This document shows positions 6,618 to 12,858 of a DNA stretch of 14,843 bases, piece by piece. How positions within the stretch are numbered: position 1 is the stretch's first letter; every line of letters begins with the position of its first letter. The notes beneath the pieces were generated by a model, which did no database searches, was not told the origin of the DNA, and saw only the letters and a list, made by a program, of their open reading frames with translations. The DNA is from Clostridia bacterium (GTDB lineage: Bacteria > Bacillota_E > RBS10-35 > JAJYVN01): positions 1 through 14,843 of the forward strand of contig DAHWHT010000312.1 of NCBI GenBank assembly GCA_027335515.1, given 5' to 3'. The translations under genes and the position numbers were made by a program.

Positions 6618-6811
6618 AGCGGGAAGTGCGGTGCCCCGTGTGCGGCAGGTCTGAGACGGGGCGGGTCGGGGGCGCGGAATACTACTGCTGGAACTGCTGC
6701 GTGGAATTCCATGCCAGTGGTGCGGGCTGGCGGTTATTCCGACCGGATGAGGAGGGGGCCCTGGTGGAACTGAGTACCTCCGATTCGGATGCCGCAACGG
6801 TTTCCTCCTGA
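6614..6811 (+). CDS. Small zinc-ribbon protein
   Basis: A 65-residue protein with two knuckles, CPVCG (Cys7, Cys10) and CWNCC (Cys25, Cys28; an extra Cys29), spaced as in a rubredoxin-like zinc ribbon, followed by VEFHASGAGWRLF. It should bind one zinc ion; its partner is unknown. The start chosen is the TTG at 6614, which overlaps the PRC-barrel stop codon (TTGA) and has GGAGGGGAG at 6601-6609. The longer in-frame reading from 6509 lies inside the PRC-barrel gene and gives a Gly/Ala-rich segment without meaning. The overlap implies translational coupling with the PRC-barrel gene. The acidic and Ser/Thr-rich tail is probably disordered. Confidence 0.72.
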   Translation: MKREVRCPVCGRSETGRVGGAEYYCWNCCVEFHASGAGWRLFRPDEEGALVELSTSDSDAATVSS

Positions 6812-6844
6812 TGCCGCGGGTGGTTTCGGGGATGCGGGTACCGT

Positions 6845-7957
6845 GTGCCGGTCGGGGGGGCAGGGGGCGGGCCGGTGGCGCCAAACGGGGCGGGCTCTGA
6901 GTCCTGGCCCACGGTGTGGCGGTGGCTTGGCGCGGCGGGACTGGTCGGGCTCGTGGCCGCGGTCGCGTGGTGGCTTGCCCCCGCGGTTCTTACGCCGTTT
7001 TCGCTGGCCATCGTGCTGACGTACATGGTGGCGCCCCTGGTGGGGGTGTTGGAGCGCTGGCTCCGGCTGTCGCGTCCGGCGGCCATCCTGGTCGCGTATG
7101 CCTGCTTCGCCATCCTGATCGCCGCGTTTTGTGTGTTTGTTCTGCCGGACCTGGTGGCGGAACTGCAGCGCCTGGTTCGGGACCTGCCGCGAACCCTGGC
7201 GACGGTGCAGAGGGCGATCGGCCAGGTGCGTTCCGGCTACGGGCGGCTGCCCTTGCCCCGCGACCTGCGCCGCGCCGTGGATGCCGGGGCGGCCCAGGTG
7301 CAGGGGGCGTTGATGCGTGCGGTGCACCAGGCACTGGCGGGGCTGATCGGCGCCTTCGGCCTGGTTTTCGCTCTGGTCCTGGCCCCGGTGCTGGCCTACT
7401 ACACCCTGTTGGACCTGCAGCGCATCCAACAGGCCTTCGGGCGACTCCTGCCGCCGGGGGCACGCCAGGGGGTCTGGGCCTGTCTTGCAGACCTGGACGC
7501 GGTGCTTTCCGGTTGGGTGCGCGGCCAACTCACCCTGGCCGCCGTGGTCGGCGCTTTGGCCACCGTCGCGCTGCTGGTACTCGGGGTGCGGTTTGCGCTG
7601 ACGCTTGGGTTGCTTGCGGCCATGGGCGAGTTGATCCCCTATTTTGGGCCGGTCCTTGGGGCGCTGCCGGCCCTGGGTGTGGCCGCGGCCTCGGGCGGCT
7701 GGCGGCTGTTTGCCGAGACCGCCATCGCCTACCTGGTGATTCAGCAGTTGGAGGGAAGTCTGCTGGCGCCGCGCATTGTGGGCGGAGCGGTCGGTCTTCA
7801 CCCGCTGGCCGTGATCACCGCGCTCTTGGTCGGCGACTACCTGCACGGTTTGGCGGGTGTGATCCTGTCCGTGCCGCTTGCCGGGTGCCTGCGCGTCCTG
7901 GGTATCCATGCCGTTGGTGCCTTGACGCGCCTGCGCCAGCCGCGTAGGCTATCGTGA
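6845..7957 (+). CDS. AI-2E-family (YdiK/TqsA-like) transporter
   Basis: A polytopic membrane protein of 370 residues with the layout of the AI-2E family (PF01594). There are paired N-terminal helices (~25-50, then TPFSLAIVLTYMVAPLVGVL at ~50-69), a third around ~78-98, an extramembrane coiled segment (~100-165), and a C-terminal helix block. The block includes the family motifs LAPVLAYYTLLD, LAAMGELIPYFGPVLGALPA, QQLEGSLLAPRIVG and VGLHPLAVITALLVG. The family takes its name from TqsA, which exports autoinducer-2, but most members are Na+/H+ antiporters or of unknown substrate, so no specific cargo is assigned. Start candidates are the GTG at 6845 and the GTG at 6875; neither has a strong ribosome binding site. 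Its final codons contain the likely alaS promoter. Confidence 0.9.
   Translation: MPVGGAGGGPVAPNGAGSESWPTVWRWLGAAGLVGLVAAVAWWLAPAVLTPFSLAIVLTYMVAPLVGVLERWLRLSRPAAILVAYACFAILIAAFCVFVLPDLVAELQRLVRDLPRTLATVQRAIGQVRSGYGRLPLPRDLRRAVDAGAAQVQGALMRAVHQALAGLIGAFGLVFALVLAPVLAYYTLLDLQRIQQAFGRLLPPGARQGVWACLADLDAVLSGWVRGQLTLAAVVGALATVALLVLGVRFALTLGLLAAMGELIPYFGPVLGALPALGVAAASGGWRLFAETAIAYLVIQQLEGSLLAPRIVGGAVGLHPLAVITALLVGDYLHGLAGVILSVPLAGCLRVLGIHAVGALTRLRQPRRLS
7922..7950 (+). promoter_or_regulatory. Promoter for alaS (-35 TTGACG, -10 TAGGCT)
   Basis: TTGACG at 7922-7927 and TAGGCT at 7945-7950 are separated by exactly 17 nt, matching vegetative sigma-factor promoters of high-GC Gram-positive bacteria. 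It lies in the last codons of the preceding permease gene. Transcription would start near 7957, giving a leader of about 53 nt before the alaS TTG start, too short for a T-box. Confidence 0.65.
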
Positions 7958-7996
7958 ACACCGGCGCCGCCCGCGGCCGCGGTCGCCGCCTGCCCT

Positions 7997-8002
7997 GGAG
8001 GA
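7997..8002 (+). promoter_or_regulatory. Ribosome binding site of alaS
   Basis: GGAGGA lies 7 nt before the TTG at 8010. It supports that unusual start codon. Confidence 0.75.
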
Positions 8003-8009
8003 ATCACCC

Positions 8010-10694
8010 TTGGACAAGGGCTCCGCCGCCATTCGCGAGTCCTTCCTTCGTTATTTTCAAGAACGCGGCCACCTGCGCGTGCCCTCGTCCGGGTTGGTAC
8101 CGGAGGACGACCCGACGCTGTTGTTCACCAATGCGGGGATGAACCAGTTCAAGGACGTCTTCACGGGTCGGACGCGCTTTCAGGCCGAGCGGGCAACCAG
8201 TGCCCAAAAGTGCGTCCGCGCCGGGGGCAAACACAACGACCTGGACAACGTCGGCCGCACGCCGCGCCACCACACCTTCTTTGAGATGCTGGGCAACTTC
8301 AGCTTCGGCGACTACTTCAAGCGCGAGGCCATCGGTTACGCCTGGGAGTTGCTCACCGGGGTCTTCGGGTTGCCGCCCGAGCGGTTGTGGGTGACGGTCT
8401 TTCGCGACGACGATGAGGCGGCGAGGCTTTGGCGGGAGGTCAGCGGCCTGCCGGCGGAGCGGATCGTGCCCCTGGGCGAAAAGGACAACTTTTGGGCCAT
8501 GGGGGAGACCGGCCCCTGCGGACCGTGCAGCGAGGTGCTGTATGACCGCGGCGCGTCGCGGCGTTGTGCCGCCGGCGAATGCGGCATCGGCCTTTGCGAC
8601 TGCGCGCGCTGGCTTGAGATCTGGAACCTCGTCTTCATGCAGTTCGACCGGGACGGCGACGGCAAGCTTTCACCCCTGCCGAGACCGTCGATCGACACGG
8701 GCATGGGCCTGGAGCGCATCGCCTCGGTGTTGCAGGGCGTGGACAGCAACTACGACACCGACCTGTTTCAGCCGATTCTGCAGGCGGTCGGCGCGCTGTC
8801 GGGTCTGCCCTACACCGACGGCGACGCGGGGTTTCCGTTCCGCGTCATTGCCGACCACGTTCGCGCCTGCACCTTCCTGGTGGCGGACGGGGTGCGGCCG
8901 AGCAATGAGCACCGCGGCTATGTGCTGCGGCGCATCCTTCGGCGCGCGGTGCGCTTTGGCCGCCGGATCGGGCTGGAGGGGCCGTTTCTGTGGAAGCTGG
9001 TACCGGCGGTGCAGCAGGCGATGGCCGGGGCCTACCCGGAACTGGCGCAGGTGGGCGAGGTCATCGAGGCCACCATCCGCCAGGAGGAGGAGCGCTTCGG
9101 GGAGACGCTGGCGGATGGGTTGGGGCTGTTGGAACGCGCGATCGCGGAGACGCGCGCCGGCGGGGGACGCCATCTCGCCGGGGAGACCGCGTTCCGCCTG
9201 CACGATACGTATGGTTTTCCGCTGGACCTGACGCTGGACGTCGCCGAAGAGCACGGCCTTGTGGTGGATGTGCCGCGCTTTGAGCAGGCGCTTGCCGAGC
9301 AGCGCCGCCGGGCGCGCGCCGACCGCCGGGCGCGCAGCGCGGTGGTCGCGGACGGCGCGGACTTGGAGGACGTGCCCGAGACGACGTTTGTCGGCTACGA
9401 CGTTCTGTCGGCGGAGGCCGAGGTGCTCGCCGTCTTGGCAGAGGGCCGGCGCCGATCCGCGGCGGAACCGGGGGACGAGGTCGTGGTGGCGTTGGACCGC
9501 AGCCCCTTCTATGCCGAGGGGGGCGGCCAGGTCGGTGATCGGGGCGCGCTCCAGGCGGTGGGGGCCGACGGGGGTGCGCGTCTGGTGGTCACGACCGCGC
9601 GCCGGTTGGGCCGCGCGGTCATCGGGCACGTCTGCAGGGTGGAGCAGGGCACGCTCCGGCCCGGCATGGTGGTGCGGGCGGTGGTGGACGGCGCCCACCG
9701 CCGCGATGTGGCGCGCAACCACAGTGCCACCCACCTTCTGCAGGGTGCCCTGCGGGAGGTCCTCGGGCACACGGTGCACCAGGCGGGTTCCCTGGTGGCA
9801 CAGGACCGGCTGCGGTTCGATTTCACCTACGACCGTCCGGTTACGGCGCAGCAGCAGGCGCGCGTGGCCGAGTGGGTCAACGCCCGGATTCTCGATCCCA
9901 TCCCGGTCGAGTGGTTTGTGAGCGGTTTGGAGGACGCGCGCCGCATGGGGGCCATGGCCCTGTTCGGGGAGAAGTATGGGCAGCGGGTGCGCGTGGTGCG
10001 GATGGGCCCGTGGTCCCTGGAACTGTGCGGCGGAACCCACGTGGGCAGCACGGCGGAAATCGGACTCTTCCACCTGCTGGCCGAAACGGGCATCGGTTCC
10101 GGGGTGCGGCGGGTGGAGGCCGTGACTGGGCCCGGGGTCCTGCGGTTGCTGGCGCAGCGGGAGGAGCAGTTGGCGCGGGCCGCCGCGGCCCTGCGGGCCC
10201 TGCCCGACGAGGTGCCCGCCCGCGTGGAAGAACTGGCGGGACGCCTGGCTCAGCGCGAGCGCGCGTTGGCGGCGCAGCGGCGGGAGGAGGCCTTGCGCCT
10301 CGGCGCCGAATTGGCGGCGCAGGCCATGGAGCTTGACGGCGCGTCGCCGGTGCGGCTGGTGCGGGCCCGGGTGGCGGTGGCCGAGGTGGACGCGTTGCGC
10401 GGCGTGGCCGATGCGGTGCGCAACCGATTGGGCAGCGGCGCCGCGCTGCTGGCTGCGACCGCCGCAGAGCGCCCCGTGCTCCTGTGCGCCCTCACCCCCG
10501 ACCTGGTCCAACAGGGCCTGCACGCGGGCCGGGTGGTGGCCGCAGCCGCGGCGGCCGCGGGGGGGCGCGGCGGCGGGCGCCCGGATCTGGCCCATGCCGG
10601 TGTCCCGGGGCTGGACGGGATCGACGCGGCGCTTTCCGCCGGTGCCGACGCCCTGAGGGCCCAGGCGGCCGGCCGGTCCCCTGGCCTTGATTGA
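8010..10694 (+). CDS. alaS: Alanyl-tRNA synthetase
   Basis: Class II synthetase that attaches alanine to tRNA-Ala and hydrolyses mischarged Ser- or Gly-tRNA-Ala. The protein is 894 residues, normal full length. The catalytic domain shows TNAGMNQFKDVFTG (40-53), KCVRAGGKHNDLDNVG (67-82), RHHTFFEMLGNFSFGDYFK (86-104), GPCGPCSEV and DTGMGLERIASVLQGVDSNY. The editing domain has the zinc/catalytic set NHSATHLLQGAL (His571, His575) and LCGGTHVGS (Cys673, His677). A coiled linker (~700-790) and a C-terminal C-Ala domain with GGRGGGRPDLAHAG follow. The TTG start is supported by the ribosome binding site at 7997 and by alignment of the N-terminal IRESFLRYFQERGH with the family. In many Firmicutes alaS is followed by ireB and ruvX; here ruvX follows directly. 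No missing key residue was seen. Confidence 0.98.
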   Translation: MDKGSAAIRESFLRYFQERGHLRVPSSGLVPEDDPTLLFTNAGMNQFKDVFTGRTRFQAERATSAQKCVRAGGKHNDLDNVGRTPRHHTFFEMLGNFSFGDYFKREAIGYAWELLTGVFGLPPERLWVTVFRDDDEAARLWREVSGLPAERIVPLGEKDNFWAMGETGPCGPCSEVLYDRGASRRCAAGECGIGLCDCARWLEIWNLVFMQFDRDGDGKLSPLPRPSIDTGMGLERIASVLQGVDSNYDTDLFQPILQAVGALSGLPYTDGDAGFPFRVIADHVRACTFLVADGVRPSNEHRGYVLRRILRRAVRFGRRIGLEGPFLWKLVPAVQQAMAGAYPELAQVGEVIEATIRQEEERFGETLADGLGLLERAIAETRAGGGRHLAGETAFRLHDTYGFPLDLTLDVAEEHGLVVDVPRFEQALAEQRRRARADRRARSAVVADGADLEDVPETTFVGYDVLSAEAEVLAVLAEGRRRSAAEPGDEVVVALDRSPFYAEGGGQVGDRGALQAVGADGGARLVVTTARRLGRAVIGHVCRVEQGTLRPGMVVRAVVDGAHRRDVARNHSATHLLQGALREVLGHTVHQAGSLVAQDRLRFDFTYDRPVTAQQQARVAEWVNARILDPIPVEWFVSGLEDARRMGAMALFGEKYGQRVRVVRMGPWSLELCGGTHVGSTAEIGLFHLLAETGIGSGVRRVEAVTGPGVLRLLAQREEQLARAAAALRALPDEVPARVEELAGRLAQRERALAAQRREEALRLGAELAAQAMELDGASPVRLVRARVAVAEVDALRGVADAVRNRLGSGAALLAATAAERPVLLCALTPDLVQQGLHAGRVVAAAAAAAGGRGGGRPDLAHAGVPGLDGIDAALSAGADALRAQAAGRSPGLD

Positions 10695-10718
10695 CATGCC
10701 GGATCGGCGGGTGATACC
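10691..10718 (+). promoter_or_regulatory. Promoter-like sequence before ruvX (TTGACA, GATACC)
   Basis: A consensus -35 TTGACA at 10691-10696 overlaps the alaS stop. GATACC follows at 10713-10718 with a 16-nt spacer (ATACCC with 17). The expected start point, about 10725, lies inside or just before the proposed start codons (GTG 10722, GTG 10728, ATG 10731), so the transcript could be leaderless. The -10 match is partial. Confidence 0.5.
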
Positions 10719-10721
10719 CTC

Positions 10722-11219
10722 GTGCGCGTGATGGGGCTGGACATCGGCGACCGCACCGTCGGCGTTGCCATGAGCGACGAAGGTGGGCGGGTGGCCCAGG
10801 GCGTGAGCGTCGTGCGGCGCACCGACCCGGACCGGGATGTCGCCGCGATTCGCGATCTGGCGGTGCGACACGGGGTCGGCATGCTGGTGGCGGGCCTGCC
10901 GCGTGCGCTCCGGGGCCAGATCGGGCCCCAGGCGGAAAAGGTCCTCGGTTTCGTTACCGCGTTGCGTACCGGATCCGGACTCCCGGTGGCGTTGTGGGAC
11001 GAGCGGCTGTCGACGCGCGCCGCGCAACGGACCCTCCGCGAGGCGGGGGTGCGTCGACAACGGCGCCGGTCGCTGGTCGATCAGGTGGCCGCAACGCTGA
11101 TCCTCCAAGGGTTCCTGGATGCGCGCCCGCCGTGGGAAGGTCCCGCGGCGACGGCGGACGATGATGGTGGTCGACCGACGCCAGACGGCGCGCGGACGGC
11201 GCTGGGACCCGAGGAATGA
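10722..11219 (+). CDS. ruvX: RuvX/YqgF-family Holliday-junction resolvase-like nuclease
   Basis: A 165-residue RNase H-fold protein. Family members process the 16S rRNA 5' end (E. coli YqgF) or cleave branched DNA (mycobacterial RuvX). Visible motifs: MGLDIGDRTVGVAMSD (residues 4-19) with catalytic Asp7; VAGLPRALRGQIGPQAEKV (57-75), the family GLP...G..GPQAE segment; LWDERLSTRAAQ (91-102) with Glu94; and LVDQVAATLILQGFLD (118-133) with Asp120. All three acidic residues are present. A 32-residue hydrophilic tail after residue 133 is longer than usual. Of the start codons GTG 10722, GTG 10728 and ATG 10731, any leaves the core intact; the promoter position would favour 10728 or 10731. Confidence 0.93.
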   Translation: MRVMGLDIGDRTVGVAMSDEGGRVAQGVSVVRRTDPDRDVAAIRDLAVRHGVGMLVAGLPRALRGQIGPQAEKVLGFVTALRTGSGLPVALWDERLSTRAAQRTLREAGVRRQRRRSLVDQVAATLILQGFLDARPPWEGPAATADDDGGRPTPDGARTALGPEE

Positions 11220-11258
11220 TCCGGGGCCGGGGGCGGCCTCACGAGGGGTGACCGGACG

Positions 11259-11675
11259 GTGGAGCGCGAAGAAGGGGATCTGGTCGTCCTTACCGACGAG
11301 AACGGCGAGGAACACGAATTCGAGTTGGTGGACATCTTCGAGGTCGACGGCAAGGAGTATGCCGTGCTGGCGGCGACCGAAGAGGACGAAGAGGATAGCG
11401 AGGACGACGAAGCGATCGTGCTCCGCGTCGAAAAGGATGCCGAGGGCAACGACCAACTCGTAGACATCGAAGACGATGACGAGTGGGAGCGGGTTGCGGC
11501 CCGCTGGGACGAGATCCTGGAGGACGAGGCCGCCCTGGAATGGGACGAAGACGAGGATGAAGACGAAGAAGACGAAGAGGACGAGGACGAGGATGCGGAC
11601 GAAGAGGACGAGGAGGCCGGCGACGGCGATCCGGAGGGAGGGGCCACCCCCGGAGCCGGACGCCGCGGGCGTTAG
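11259..11675 (+). CDS. DUF1292 (YrzB-like) protein with long acidic tail
   Basis: A 138-residue acidic protein. Residues ~1-82 match DUF1292: DLVVLTDENGEEHEFELVDI, EVDGKEYAVLAA, AIVLRVEKDAEGN, and a typical C-terminal DEWERVAARWDEIL. Family members are ~90 residues, lie beside ruvX in Firmicutes and have no known function. Here the fold is followed by about 40 residues that are almost only Asp and Glu (96-122) and then a Gly/Pro/Arg end. The start is a GTG at 11259 with GAGGGG at 11243-11248. The gap to ruvX is 39 nt and to mltG ~90 nt, so co-transcription is likely. Confidence 0.88.
   Translation: MEREEGDLVVLTDENGEEHEFELVDIFEVDGKEYAVLAATEEDEEDSEDDEAIVLRVEKDAEGNDQLVDIEDDDEWERVAARWDEILEDEAALEWDEDEDEDEEDEEDEDEDADEEDEEAGDGDPEGGATPGAGRRGR
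11544..11616 (+). repeat. GAC/GAA/GAG-type low-complexity coding repeat
   Basis: A purine-rich run of Asp and Glu codons (GAC, GAT, GAA, GAG) that encodes the acidic tail of the DUF1292 protein. The irregular codon order shows it is not a pure microsatellite, but it could still vary in length by slippage in whole codons. Confidence 0.7.
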
Positions 11676-11703
11676 GTGTCCTCATGATCGGGCCGGACGC
11701 GGC

Positions 11704-11734
11704 AGGCCGCAGGGGCGTGCGCACCTGGCGGCCT
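11704..11734 (+). repeat. Inverted repeat between DUF1292 gene and mltG
   Basis: AGGCCGC at 11704-11710 is the exact reverse complement of GCGGCCT at 11728-11734, with partial inner pairing (GG with CC). No T-run follows, so it is at best a weak terminator, an mRNA-stability element or an attenuator ahead of mltG. Confidence 0.4.
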
Positions 11735-11763
11735 AGCTGTGTGGGACGGCGGGCGCGGCGCGC

Positions 11764-12858
11764 TTGGTAAGGCGCAGGGGCCGGACCCGCCGGCGATGGA
11801 TTGGCGTGTTGCTGCTGCTCATTGCGGCCTCTGGCGTGGGGGGCTGGCTGGGCATTGCGCGTCCGGCCCTGGAGTTTGCCGCGCGTCCGGGCGCGACCAC
11901 GCATACGCTGGTCCGGATCGACCCCGGCCTGCGCCTGGGGCAGATTGCCCACTTGCTGCGGCGGCGCGGGGTGGTTCGGCATGCCTGGGCCGTGGTGGTG
12001 CTGGCGGTTGTGCGTGGTGACGCGCGGCGGTTGGAGGCCGGGACGTACGAACTGGGTCCGGGGATGACCCCGGGCCAGATCCTCGCGGTGTTGGCGGCTG
12101 GCCGGGTGGCGACGGTCCGGGTGACGCTGCCGGAAGGCCTGGTGACGTCGCAGGTTCTCGGGAGGTTGCGGCGGGCGGGGATTGGTAGCGCAGGCCAACT
12201 GGCGCAGGCGGGTTACGACGCACACCTGCGCACCGCTGCGGGTCTTCCGCCGGCATCCGCAGGGGTGCGCAGCCCGCTGGAGGGCTATCTGTTCCCGTCC
12301 ACCTATGTTTTCCCCGCCGGCACCGGGGCTTCGGCCGCCGTCGCCCGGCTCTTGGACCAGTTCCGCAGCGAATGGACGCCTCAGCTTGCCGCGGCCGCGC
12401 GCGCCAATGCCGGGCTCAACACCCTGCAGGCGGTGACGCTCGCGAGCATCGTGCAGCGCGAGGTTGCCCGGCCCCGCCAGATGGCGCAGGTGGCCGCGGT
12501 CTATCTGGAGCGCCTGCGGCGCGGCATGCGTTTGGACGCCGATCCGACGGTGCTGTATGCGTTGGGGCGTCAGGGACAGACCGCGGCGCTGTCCGGCAGC
12601 GAACTCGCCGTGCACTCCCCATACAATACGTACCGCCACCACGGGCTGCCCCCGGGCCCCATCTGCAATCCGGGTCTGGCCGCCCTGGAGGGTGTGGCGC
12701 ATCCCGCCCACACCCACGCCCTCTACTTCCTCACGACGCCGGGCGGCCACCTGGTGCTGGCCAACACCCTGGCCCAGCAGGAGGCCAACCGCCGTCGTTA
12801 CCTGAGCGGCGCTGGGGCCGCCAGCGCTACACCGGCCGGGCCTCAGCCGGCCAACTGA
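11764..12858 (+). CDS. mltG: Endolytic murein transglycosylase MltG
   Basis: MltG cuts nascent peptidoglycan strands near the membrane and so terminates glycan polymerisation. The protein has 364 residues: an Arg-rich cytoplasmic start, one transmembrane helix (~12-31), a LysM-like subdomain (~48-110, GLRLGQIAHLLRRRGVV; EAGTYELGPGMTPGQIL), then the YceG catalytic domain. Key pieces are PLEGYLFPSTYVFP (171-184), ASIVQRE (227-233) with catalytic Glu233 (equivalent to E218 in E. coli), AVYLERLRRGMRLDADPTVLYAL, SPYNTYRHHGLPPGPICNPG and AHPAHTHALYFL. The first Glu of the usual IVEKE is Gln here, but the catalytic second Glu is kept. The start is a TTG at 11764, with no better upstream start in frame. 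The last 32 bp overlap the convergent oxidoreductase gene. Confidence 0.95.
   Translation: MVRRRGRTRRRWIGVLLLLIAASGVGGWLGIARPALEFAARPGATTHTLVRIDPGLRLGQIAHLLRRRGVVRHAWAVVVLAVVRGDARRLEAGTYELGPGMTPGQILAVLAAGRVATVRVTLPEGLVTSQVLGRLRRAGIGSAGQLAQAGYDAHLRTAAGLPPASAGVRSPLEGYLFPSTYVFPAGTGASAAVARLLDQFRSEWTPQLAAAARANAGLNTLQAVTLASIVQREVARPRQMAQVAAVYLERLRRGMRLDADPTVLYALGRQGQTAALSGSELAVHSPYNTYRHHGLPPGPICNPGLAALEGVAHPAHTHALYFLTTPGGHLVLANTLAQQEANRRRYLSGAGAASATPAGPQPAN

Noticed and set aside
8670..11456. Very long minus-strand open frame opposite alaS and ruvX (928 codons).
   Set aside because: It lies antisense to alaS, ruvX and DUF1292 genes with clear family motifs, and its translation is His/Gln/Arg-rich with no domain.
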